Positions 48,914-58,079 of a DNA stretch of 64,000 nt are shown one piece after another. Both the position numbers and the translations under genes were made by a program. The DNA is from Epiperipatus broadwayi (Eukaryota > Onychophora > Udeonychophora > Euonychophora > Peripatidae), in the NCBI GenBank assembly GCA_028023455.1, contig JAQFVV010012447.1, forward strand, positions 122,001 to 186,000, read 5' to 3'. How positions within the stretch are numbered: the first letter of the stretch is position 1; each line of letters begins with the position of its first letter. The notes under the pieces were generated by a model, which saw only the letters and a program-made list of their open reading frames with translations, had not been told where the DNA came from and did not search any database.

Positions 48914-49785
48914 GAAGGGAAATATTAATTTCTTATCAATATAACATGAAAGTGGTAAAACAAAATTAAGGATATTCAGGGTGCTAAATGTGAGACAGTA
49001 ATGAATCTACAGTTCTAAATGCACTTTTTTCATTAGTTTCTTTATGTTGAACAAAAGAAATCTGATTTCCTGAAAAAGTATTTTATAATGAACTTGAGCA
49101 TGGGAAAGGCTTATTCTATTTGCATTGTAAAAATTATCCCAAAGTCAGTCATAGAGGTGAACTATAAATTATTTGCATTGTAAGAATATAACAAACTAGA
49201 ATTCGGTGGAAAATTGCAATTAGGTAAGGTATTGAATAATTGCATAAAAAGAGTTTGCTGCACGAGAGATTTAAATCAATATTGTATTGCAAAAATTGAA
49301 ATAAACAGACTAAACAATTAATTTCTAAAATATGTAGATATGTTCATAGTTTTGTGATGCATAAAACTCATTTTTAATTATTATTCCTGGTTTATGTATA
49401 ACTAATAATGATGGGAATGATAATGAAAAATGTGCTCACACCCATGATTGTAAATAGAAACACTTCAGTTTGGACAGTAAACATACATTAAAAGTTATTG
49501 GATTTCTTAATTTGAAACTTAAAGTTAATCGTTAACATATAAACATATTTGAAATATGAAGTTTTTTTTTCTATTTCAAAGTAATGAAATAAAAACATGG
49601 GATTATAAATTCAAATTCCATAAGCAGTCAACAACGTTTTGTTTTGTTAATTAAATATCTCAACTTTTTCTTACGTAAACAGTTTGAATTCAAGAAAGAT
49701 TTAGTTACATATCAATTAAGTTTTCCAATTAGAATGCTTAACTTTTATCTTGTAATATCTTTCTTAATTTTTTTTTTCTTCACAG
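48911..49785. other. 3' end of the 21.4 kb intron
   Basis: No repeat or gene recognised. The T-rich tract followed by CTTCACAG at 49778-49785 is a strong acceptor for exon 7. Confidence 0.6.
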
Positions 49786-49978
49786 AAATCCAGTAGCACT
49801 GGTTCATTATTTAGCAGGAATCAACAACTTTGGGGATATTTTTATGACACCAGATTTAAAATTTCCATCACCAGAAATATTAACAAAAAACCTACAGTAT
49901 GAATTAGGTCCACAAGTGGAAGTACTTCCAAGTTCTTTGGTGCAAGAAAGAATTGCTCGGTCATCCCAGTCATGGCTG
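49786..49978 (+). CDS. Exon 7: membrane-proximal ectodomain module 4
   Basis: The acceptor is CTTCACAG and the donor GTAATA at 49979. Phase 2 in, phase 0 out. Codes for G-NPVALVHYLAGINNFG, PDLKFPSPEILTKNLQYELG, PQVEVLPSSLVQERIARSSQ and SWL. It follows the same plan as modules 1-3 (strand ALVHYLAG, loop, helix LTKNL, C-terminal helix ending SW) but has no C-x-C. The human KIAA1549 segment before the membrane helix has, from memory, a comparable strand-loop-helix arrangement. A read-through frame would add I-K before a stop at 49988, so an alternative soluble end here cannot be excluded. Confidence 0.85.
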
Positions 49979-50474
49979 GTAATAAAATAGTTTATTGATT
50001 AATGTAAAAAAACCTGATATTTGTTCATAGATATATTCATGCACATATGCATATATACATGTTTTGGTGTTTAAATGCAGAAGCACTTATGTTATGAATG
50101 TTAGCATTTGAGCTTTCATTAGATCATTACTTAACTATGATATAAGATATTGTATCTGAGATGTGAACTATGATTTGTGATTCATAGAACTGGTCTAGTA
50201 AGTAAATCCATCTTCATCATTTCTCTCTGATGAGTTTACTAAATATATATTTGCTTTCGAATGGGTTATTTAAAAGCCATTTTGTTTATTATTTATTAAA
50301 CAAATAGATAGTAACAATAATCAAAAACTATTCATGATATTAGTAAATATTAATAATATAAATGTCATAATAACAAAGTTTTTCGAGAAATGTCAAATTA
50401 TCATGAATGATGATAAACTAATACAGTTAACCCACTAAAACATTACATAATTAACTTTTTTATGCGGACATAAG

Positions 50475-50770
50475 CTGTTAAAACAGTACCAAAAATTTTT
50501 CCCACACAATAGTGCCACCTAGTAATCAGTAAATGTTAGACAGTTGTTCATTATAGTCTCTGTCTAGTGTTTTTCTATCCAATATCTAGTGCATGGATTA
50601 CATCAACGAGGAGCCTTGAATCTCAGAGTAATGCAGTTCTATTCTCATTGATGAAAGCCATAAACTAGAAACTAGTTTGGGGATATTGAATGGGAAAGCA
50701 TTGAATATGGATTATAATGCACAATCACCAGATTGTTAGAACTTGCACTAAGTGATCCTATTACATGATA
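50475..50770. repeat. Inverted pair of family D repeats (diverged)
   Basis: The left half carries family-D sequence on the minus strand (GTGCCACCTAGTAATCAG through GAGGAGCCTTGAATCTCAGA). The right half carries it on the plus strand (TCATTGATGAAAGCCATAAA, GAAACTAGTTTGGGG, GCACAATCACCAG). They meet near 50640. It is the same arrangement as at 51150-51640 but older. Confidence 0.65.
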
Positions 50771-51149
50771 TTTTTTTTACTAAGTGTTGTAGTATGATTA
50801 ATAATAATTAATTTTATGTTGGATGGAAGATTGGTAGAATTTTTAAATAATTAAAAAATAAAAGTACTCTAGTTAAATTTCATTTTGGTGATAAATGAGA
50901 GAGGATACAAATTTATGAAATTTTCAGAAAAAGAAAAATTGTATATTATTAATTCTTTCTTTGAAAAAAGTGCTAAACTGAGATGAACATGGAAACACCT
51001 AATGGAGATTTAGCAGAATTGGATTTTATTTTGATTAACAAAAAATATATATTGAATATTGTAATGTTTTCAATACATTCAACTCTGAAAATGGTCATTT
51101 ATTAATGATATGAAAGATATATGCCAATGCAAAATGAAAAGCTATTAAA

Positions 51150-51640
51150 ACAGGCAAAACTCTCCATACAGTATTGCCATTCAGTCTAAACCCGAGTAAT
51201 CAATGGATATCAGAAAGCTTGTGCATAAAATCCCAATCTAGTGCCTACTCATCCATTATCCCCAGACTCATTTCTGACTTGTGGTCTTAATCAGTGAGGA
51301 GCCTTGGATCTGACAGCAGTGCAACTAGATCTTAGGATATAATGCAACCCTCCAGCAGCCACCCTTTATCTAGATCCTAAGATCTTTATCTAGATATAAG
51401 ATCTTTATCTAGATCCTAAGATCTTTATCTAGATCTAAGATCTTTATCTAGATCATAAGATCTAGTTGCAGCGTTCTCAGATCCAAGGCTCCTCACTGCC
51501 GAAGGCCACAAACCAGAAACTAGTCTGGGGATAATGGATGAGTAGGCATTGGATGGGGATTTTATGCATTAAGCTTTCTGGCATCCATTGATTACTCTAG
51601 CTTGCACTGAGTGGCACTACTGTATGGAGAGTTTTGCCTC
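51150..51640. repeat. Inverted pair of family D repeats around a CTAGATC tandem
   Basis: The left arm (51150-51350, minus orientation, starting GGCAAAACTCTCCATACAGT) and right arm (51445-51640, plus, ending ACTGTATGGAGAGTTTTGCC) are reverse complements. The centre (51355-51450) is a short tandem repeat of CTAGATCCTAAGATCTTTAT-type units, about four copies. The whole could form a cruciform about 200 bp deep. Confidence 0.85.
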
Positions 51641-51649
51641 TCTTAATAA

Positions 51650-51810
51650 CAATTATAATTAAGCATAAGAAATGGTGATATTGTGATGTTTATTGGCAAA
51701 ATGAAAAGCAAAGTCTATTAAAAATATATTAATAGTTGGTGTTTCTAACCTTCAGAAACACTTCAGTGAATTTTAATTAGAACTTTCTAATCATTTTAAA
51801 GTGTAAACAG
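51650..51810 (+). pseudogene. Short PLE fragment
   Basis: GTGATGTTTATTGGC and the sequence around it match the PLE at 15515-15540, downstream of the RT core (a W-x-x-C-D-V-Y-W-like stretch). Only about 150 bases are recognisable. Call rests on this single similarity. Confidence 0.35.
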
Positions 51811-52670
51811 ACTTTGAATATTGTTCAAACTTAAATGAGATTAATAAGAGGTAACAAAAACTATACAAATAATGGCAACAAAGATAACTAGTACAAAAAA
51901 CAGCAATTCATTAGTAAATTTTCAAATATCACAATCAATATATGAAGAAAAAAAGAAAATAATTGAATATCTGGAGTCTATAAATTTGAAAATACATCTA
52001 TGAAATGATAATAAAAGCAACAGAAAAAAATAAAAGTTTCAAAATTATAAAACATCTTAATATTAGAAAAAAATTATTTCATCCATAAGAAGAAAAGATG
52101 GAACATGAAATGTGTGGAAGAATTCTATAATAATAATAAAAAAGAAAACAAAGTATTCTATACAGTTATTATATCTGATTTTTCCCAGCATGACTGTGAA
52201 AAAGACAAAAGATCCAGTAAATAAAGGAATTATTAGTGATAATTTAAATGAAGTAGGCAAAAAAATGGTAAAATGTTTTGCAAAATTATATGCCAAATAT
52301 CTAAATGATAAAGAAGTATCAGATAATTGGAAGATTACAGTAGTAATATTGATATTTAAATAAAGATGATAAATAAGATACTAGAAATTAAAGACCTGTC
52401 AGTCGTCTATCAGTCCTATATCAAATATTTACAAGATAATTAAAACTTGTCTTCAGAAAACTTTGGTTCAAACCAAGCTAAAAAACATGCTGTATTTAAA
52501 TGTGGTTTTAAAAGAGTTGATCAAATCTAAATATTGAAAAAATTATAGAAAGAATCTGTGAATATGAGTTGCCATTATGCTTTGAATTTATTTATATGTA
52601 TGTGCTCTGCACACAGATAATGAAGCTATTAATTGTCTATGAAATTATTAAAATATTTACTGCCAAGTGC

Positions 52671-52702
52671 TTTCGGGACAGTTTATAGTCCCATATTCAT
52701 GG
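52671..52702 (-). ncRNA. Degenerate hammerhead-like motif in PLE terminal repeat
   Basis: On the minus strand: CCATGAATAT, then GGGAC-TATAAACT-GTCCC, then GAAA. A perfect 5-bp stem II directly followed by GAAA is hammerhead-like, but the CTGATGA box is replaced by a poor match. The right-hand terminal copy keeps CCATGAATATGGGACTAT and loses the rest. Probably a dead ribozyme. Confidence 0.4.
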
Positions 52703-52916
52703 TGACTTGTATACAATTGATAACTATAATATCAATGCAAATTTTATGCAAATTTATATACAGATGTTACGTGGACCATTTCCAAGATAGGGAAAAGCAG
52801 GCCTCTCTTCTGTTGATTGCTGATGGGTCACTTACGGTGTAGTAAGCTTCCCTGACTTTATGCTTGGTGTCATTTGCTTCAGAGCAAATGACACTGGCTG
52901 TGGTGGGTAGAAAAGC

Positions 52917-54413
52917 ATGTCCAGTGGCTCTTTCATGCTCCATGAAAACCAAATTACCTTCAAGCTTTGTTTTGGTATAAATCGCGACAGTGTCTTTACA
53001 AAAGCTGAATATTTTCGTATATATCCGTCAACCTCTTTTCCTCCTAGAATCTTCACTAATATTAAGCTTCACAAGCCTGATAAACCTTTAAGACTGATGA
53101 TCGATTTTGGAAGGGCACACTATTTCAATATGGCAGTTTTGGTTAATTGCTGGCTTATCGACACATTAGGCTTTGGGGTTATACCATTAAATCATCGTTT
53201 AAGTTTGTAGAAAAGATTAAACACACATTTATACCAGCTATGTTCAAAATCACATCATTTGATATGGCTGAGCCATATGGCTCCATTGACCATAAACAAT
53301 CAGTTGAAGTAGTGAATGAGACATTAATTGCAAAACACTGCCCATCTACATGAGCCAAATTCATCATTGATTTTTTAAAATGGCTGGATCTAAATATAGT
53401 TGCTATTTTCAGGGATAAGTGGTTCAGTATGAATAATGGATGGCCAATGGGTCTCACACTAAGTGGTATAATGGCAAGTGTTGTATTTGACCACTATGAG
53501 AAGCAAATACTACCTGCACTCTTCATGTCAACTCCACATATGATATCCACATGTTACATTGATGATACATTTATTGCGTCCCCAGAAGACATCATTATTA
53601 ATCTCCACAACAGCCTCCAGAATAAAACTAAACTTACTTTTACTACAACTTGGGAAAATCAAGATAAACAGGTCAAATATCTTGACATATGTGTTAGTAA
53701 AAACATACATAACCTTTGGAAGTATGGGGTTTGACAAACCCTAATTCTTATGCACCTCGCTCGCACAAACTTGCAGCCCTCTCTTCATTTATGTTTAGGA
53801 ACCATAACTTGTGCAAATACAAAGCAGATAAAAGAAAAAATCTTATCAATTATATAAATGATTTAAGAAAAATAGGACACACTTATTCATCCATCAACAG
53901 AAAAGTCAATAAATTTTTCTACAAAATAAACCACAACTACAAGAAAGAAAACAAACTGAGAATCTTAATCCCATACATTCACTCTACAGCCAAAAGCCTC
54001 ATTAATTAACTATCAAGTGACTTTGAAGTCACTTTCTGTTCATCTCCTAACACCAATAGACTGATAAACAACACCAAAGACAGGATCAAACCTGAACTAA
54101 CCCCTCAAGTTGTATATAAAATCACCTGCCCTCAAAGAAATTGTATGTAACATATTATGGAGAGACCAAAACTAACATTGCTGCCAGAGTGGCTCAACAC
54201 CGATACATTTATAATAGAACCAAAACAAAGCTTGAAGGTAATTCGGTTTTCGTGGAGCATGAAAGAACCACTGGACATGCTTTTCTACCCACCACAGCCA
54301 GTGTCATTTGCTCTGAAGCAAATGTCACCAAGCGAAAAGTCAGGGAAGCTTACTACATTGTAAGTGACCCATCAGCAATCAACAGAAGAGAGGCCTGCTT
54401 TTTCCTCTCGTAA
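52917..54413 (+). pseudogene. PLE RT-GIY-YIG polyprotein, frameshifted
   Basis: The first frame has FPPRIFTNIKLHKPDKPLRL (53035-53100, RT fingers). The second has FKITSFDMAEPYGSIDHKQS (about 53245; first catalytic region, altered from the usual SLxxNI). The third (53429-53734) has GWPMGLTLSGIMASVVFDHY and the catalytic CYIDDTFIASPEDI, then KVKYLDICVSK-type thumb residues. The fourth (53716-54009) has APRSHKLAALSSFMFR. The fifth (54141-54413) has the nuclease YYGETKTNIAARVAQHRYIY, VFVEHERTTGHAF and the C-terminal INRREACFF. The YIDD motif is intact, but several frame changes and stops (for example 54007) make it non-functional as written. Confidence 0.85.
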
Positions 54414-54849
54414 ATGGTCCACGTAAATCTGTATATAAATTTGCATAAAATTTGCATTGATATTATAGTTATAAATTGTATACAAGTCGCCATGAATATG
54501 GGACTATATTTTAATAATTTCATAGACAATTAATAACTTCATTATCTGTGTGCAGAGCACATACATATAAATAATTTACTTTAAGCATTAATGAAATAAA
54601 ATCTTAACTATTTGAATTTATAGATTATGAAAAGGCATTAGATTCTGTAAATCTTTCCACAGTGGTAAAGCTATGGAAATCAAAATATAGATTCAGGATA
54701 TTATTATATTCTGAAGAAAATTTATCAAAATGCAACATCAATCTTTAGATTACATGGTAATAACAAGATTAACATTAATAAGGGTGTGTGATAAAATAAT
54801 TATATATCTCTAAAACTGTTTACAGTAGTATTATAAATATTTGAAAACC

Positions 54850-55467
54850 AGGCATTCTTCACAAACCTGGGAGCTTAATTGTAAGTATAGGGAATTTGAA
54901 TTCAGATTTTCAAGCACCCTTCAACTATCCACACTATCTCATACAACTGATACACATGACCACACACATGTAGAAAAGATAAATAATCACCAATAATATA
55001 CGTATTTCATGCTAAACCAGCATTCATCAGTTGATCCAGATTATCATCTCCCATACATGTATATAATCAGTGCTCAGTTTATATTAAGATAGAAAATCTT
55101 CATACTTTAATGGACAGGCTTCAATCTACTCTGTTTCAGCCATCCATATTATTGAAAATCTGATGATGAAAACCCACCCATGTTGATGCCAATATTATTA
55201 CCATGCCCATGTTGACCTCAAGTCACTCTGACTCATCATGTATAGGACCTTATCCATTTAAATACATAGAAAAGGGATGGGCAGAATACAAGCTTGATGT
55301 GTAAATATTTGAAAACCAGGCACTCTTCACAAACCTGGGAGCTTAATTATAAGTATAGGGGATTTGAACTCAGATTTTCAAGCACCCATAAACTATCCAC
55401 ACTATCTTATACAACTGATACACATGACTACACACATGTAGAAAAGATAAATAATCACAAATATACG
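54850..55467 (+). repeat. Family E repeat insertion in the LINE (tandem copies), 11-bp target repeat
   Basis: Flanked by TATTATAAATA (54839-54849 and 55468-55478), with LINE coding on both sides. It contains one nearly full copy (ATTTGAAAACCAGGCATTCT to about 55300) and a truncated second copy from about 55304 (ATTTGAAAACCAGGCACTCT). Its core (ACACTATCTCATACAACTGA, CATCAGTTGATCCAGATTAT) matches the repeats at 20392-21240. No coding; the presence of a target repeat shows that family E is mobile. Confidence 0.85.
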
Positions 55468-55547
55468 TATTATAAATAATATTTTGTGAATTGAAATGGA
55501 AAACTAAGAGAATAAAACATAATGATTATTTAAGTGATTTAGAGTTT

Positions 55548-55649
55548 TTTTTTTTAAAAGTGTCATAGCATCGGCCGAGATGCGAACCCGCAACCCAGGC
55601 AACTGCTTGCAAGTGCAAGGCAGTCGCACTGACCTCTCGACCACCAATG
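55548..55649 (-). repeat. tRNA-derived SINE family A with 17-bp target duplication
   Basis: Flanked by TAAGTGATTTAGAGTTT (55531-55547 and 55650-55666), again within the LINE. The minus strand reads TGGTGGTCGAGAGGTCAGTG (A-box region), an anticodon-arm-like segment with a small insertion, then GGTTCGCATCTCGGCCGATG (B-box) and an A-rich tail. Perfect target duplication suggests a fairly recent insertion, more recent than the LINE's decay. Confidence 0.9.
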
Positions 55650-56230
55650 TAAGTGATTTAGAGTTTGTAGAAGATTTTTGGTTATTTTTGTAAATAATAC
55701 TTCAGAACTTCAGGAATTGCAAAAGTTATCAGATAAAAGGAATGAAAAAATAGATTTAGAAATAAATAGTAAAAAGACTAAAGTAATGTTCAGTGACTTT
55801 TCTCAGAATAAAAAAAATAAACATTGATAATCATAAATTAGAAAAAGTTAACTGCAAATACTTTGGGCAGACTATTTATACAGAAGAAAACATAATGAGT
55901 GAAATTAGTTTTAAAATTTTTTTGAGATCTGAAACATGGACACGTAACAATTTAGAATTACATAGACTTCATACCATTGAATGTAGTATGTAGACATGTA
56001 TATTAGTAAAATCAAGAAGGGACTGAAAATGAAATTTATGGATGAGAGAATAAACAGATATTGCTGTCATCATTGAAATAATTAAGATATTAAAGTGGGG
56101 TAGGATTGCATTTATTGTTAGAAAAAATGATAATAGATGTTCAGTTGAAATCACAAACTAGATCCCAAGAGATTGTGAAAGGCCTATAAAAAGACTTCAT
56201 ATAAGATGAAATAAGAGTGATGTAATATAC

Positions 56231-56739
56231 AGATGAAAATCTATGGCTCATGGAAAATGCATTAAACTTAAGAGATTATCTTACAATGGATCAGTAATAA
56301 TTGAAAATAGTGATTGAAAGATTAGCTAGGCTAATCTACCAAAAATCCAAATTCTGCTGTAAATTTTTTTATATTCACTTGTCTTGGATTCAATTCACTT
56401 TTTTTAAAAATTACAGTTGAAGAAAATAAATAACTGGTTAGAAATCCAGGAGAATTAAATAAGTATGCAGTACCATCTATTCTAAACATTCTTTCAAAGA
56501 TCAAAACATTCACTTAATATAAGTTCCGTAATGTGATCTTAAAATGTAATACCTCTTATAAATTTTCAGTTTTTTATTTTATATATTAATAAGCTTCCTA
56601 GATATTTTTCTAATTAAATAAATAGTGAAAAATTTGCTTTTTTTTTAATTTACAAAAAACAAATGCAAATTTGAAATTATAATTTCATGTATAAAAACTT
56701 ATATCCCACTGAACTATTCTGTTACGTTTTTTTAATCAG
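56231..56739. other. End of intron 7
   Basis: Nothing recognised apart from possible LINE tail sequence. Ends in a T-rich tract and TTAATCAG, the acceptor for exon 8. Confidence 0.5.
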
Positions 56740-56828
56740 ACTCCAGTATCTGTATCTCTTGTGGTAGTGTCTATCTGGCTTGGGATCATCTTAACAGCTG
56801 CAGCAATTATCATTGCTATGAGGCTACG
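56740..56828 (+). CDS. Exon 8: transmembrane helix, KIAA1549-like
   Basis: The acceptor is TTTTTAATCAG and the donor GTAATG at 56829. Phase 0 in, phase 2 out. Codes for TPVSVSLVVVSIWLGIILTA-AAIIIAM-RLR, about 22 hydrophobic residues ended by basic residues, i.e. a single-pass membrane helix with a stop-transfer signal. Following the tandem ectodomain modules, this makes the product a type I membrane protein. In KIAA1549 a single helix follows the same ectodomain region and is followed by a long cytoplasmic tail; that tail's exons were not found here. Confidence 0.85.
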
Positions 56829-57534
56829 GTAATGTATCATATTTGTATCATTCTTTATTTATACTTTTTTTAAAAATTTATTATTTTAAATTACGCTTTC
56901 TCTTATGTGATTGTCTTATTATTAACAATGTGCATGTGGATGATGTAGTACAAATAGAAAACTTGTGACAAATGACATAATTAAAGAGTAATTGTCACAT
57001 TATCATATTCATTAACATATATACAGATGGCTGAGACATAAGTAATATTCACCAGTATGCAAAGTTGTATCCCTTCTTAAAATTTTAAAATGTTTTCATA
57101 CCAGTTGCTAAATATTTTTATAAAAATAGATACTTTGTTATTTATATATGTATTTAACACTTCAGTTCTGCTTTGCACACTTCAAATTATTTTCCAGGTG
57201 TGGCATATACTGTATGGTGTAAATGTAATGTTTAAAACAGCATTGTGTTAAAATGATCCACTACATTCATACTGAAGTTGTTTCCATTGCAGAATCTTAA
57301 CTACTATTACTATTTAAAATATACATTTGGAATGTATTTAACATTTATTTGCTTGTAGGCATGATTGTTATATATGAGAATAACTATGGTAATTCTACTG
57401 CTGAAATATAACAAATTAAAGAAAATGCTAACACTGTATATTCAGATAAAATGATACCAAAAGTACATTAAGGTTGCTTTTAATATTTTTCATGTTTTCT
57501 TCAAATTTTTAGCTGAGAAAATAAAAATCTGTTT

Positions 57535-57580
57535 GGCTCATTGAGTAGTCTGCCTGCTGGGTTCAATCCTTTAACATTAG
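57535..57580 (+). repeat. tRNA-like SINE head
   Basis: TGGCTCATTGAGTAGTCTGC followed by GGGTTCAATCC gives A- and B-box-like sequences at roughly tRNA spacing (the B-box is closer than normal). No body or target duplication was recognised. Weak call. Confidence 0.35.
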
Positions 57581-57661
57581 TGCATGAATGTCATTTACCA
57601 ATCTGAGCACAACTACTTGATTATAGTGTAAATGGCAAACTGTTATAAAAATAAAAAAATC

Positions 57662-58079
57662 TTGGTACTTGGAACTTTATCCCCATATGGCCACAAGAGG
57701 TGCTGTTTTCCATGTCAACCACAGAAATATTCAGAGTAGGGGGCCAAAAGCAGCGATGCAAGTTCCAACCGCTAGATAGCGCTGTTCACCATGCATATGC
57801 ACAGGAACCTTATGCCAAGTAGCTGCCAGACCTACTGCCCGCTTGGTGGCGCTGATAGCCATATGTAAACCCATCTAGCTTACATCATCTGCTACCAGCA
57901 ACTACTAGCAATCTAGCCCACTATGTGACACTGTTTCTCCATGCTACCCATGGAAAAACTGCACCATTTAGAAGCGATATTGATACTTGCTTCATAGTGT
58001 TATTTTATATGCACCTTCTTAAAAGATCAATAGCATATAATGTGAAGGTGTGATTAATTTAGAAAGTTCCAAGTACCAA
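57662..58079. mobile_element. 418-bp non-autonomous TIR element (MITE), 4-bp TSD
   Basis: Perfect 16-base terminal inverted repeats TTGGTACTTGGAACTT / AAGTTCCAAGTACCAA and flanking AATC on both sides (57658-57661, 58080-58083). The interior is noticeably more G+C-rich than its surroundings and has no ORF. It includes short related runs (CTGCTACC, GCTACC, GCTGCCAG). Superfamily not assigned. Confidence 0.85.

Larger units (their letters stand above)
52591..54610 (+). mobile_element. Complete-looking PLE inserted into the LINE, with 10-bp target duplication
   Basis: Flanked by TTTGAATTTA on both sides (52581-52590, 54611-54620), and the LINE frame resumes across it. The left 387 bases (52591-52977) are the reverse complement of 54218-54571, so the element starts with an inverted copy of its own 3' end. 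About 39 unpaired bases lie between the right arm and the target repeat. This inverted arrangement with a short 3' extension is known for Penelope elements. Inside, RT and GIY-YIG coding is in several broken frames. Confidence 0.85.
51850..56230 (+). pseudogene. RTE-type LINE relic, interrupted by three nested insertions
   Basis: Three LINE parts lie in order on the plus strand. Part 1 (to 52590): KKMVKCFAKLYAKYLNDKEV, SDNWKITVVILIFK, a decayed YRPxSxLSVLYQIFT stretch, and CEYELPLCFEFI. Part 2 (54611-54849): FEFIDYEKALDSVNLSTVVK, NINKGV and KLFTVVL. Part 3 (from 55468): LSDLEFVDDFWLF across the SINE site, KINIDNHKLEKVNCKYFGQT, IYTEENIMSEIS, RSETWT, RKNDNRCSVEITN and IPRDCERP. This is the RT and C-terminal order of RTE elements. 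The Y-[AV]-D-D-equivalent is F-V-D-D. The EN domain was not recognised. Frameshifts and stops make it inactive. Confidence 0.8.

Noticed and set aside
51350-51470. CRISPR-like short repeats (CTAGATC/TCTTTAT)
   Set aside because: No unique spacers; a plain tandem repeat at the centre of a palindrome in a eukaryotic intron.
57198-57222. Possible last exon after TTTTCCAG, adding CGIYCMV and a stop in the correct phase
   Set aside because: The acceptor is good and the phase fits, but eight residues carry no information and related proteins have a long cytoplasmic tail. Needs a transcript.
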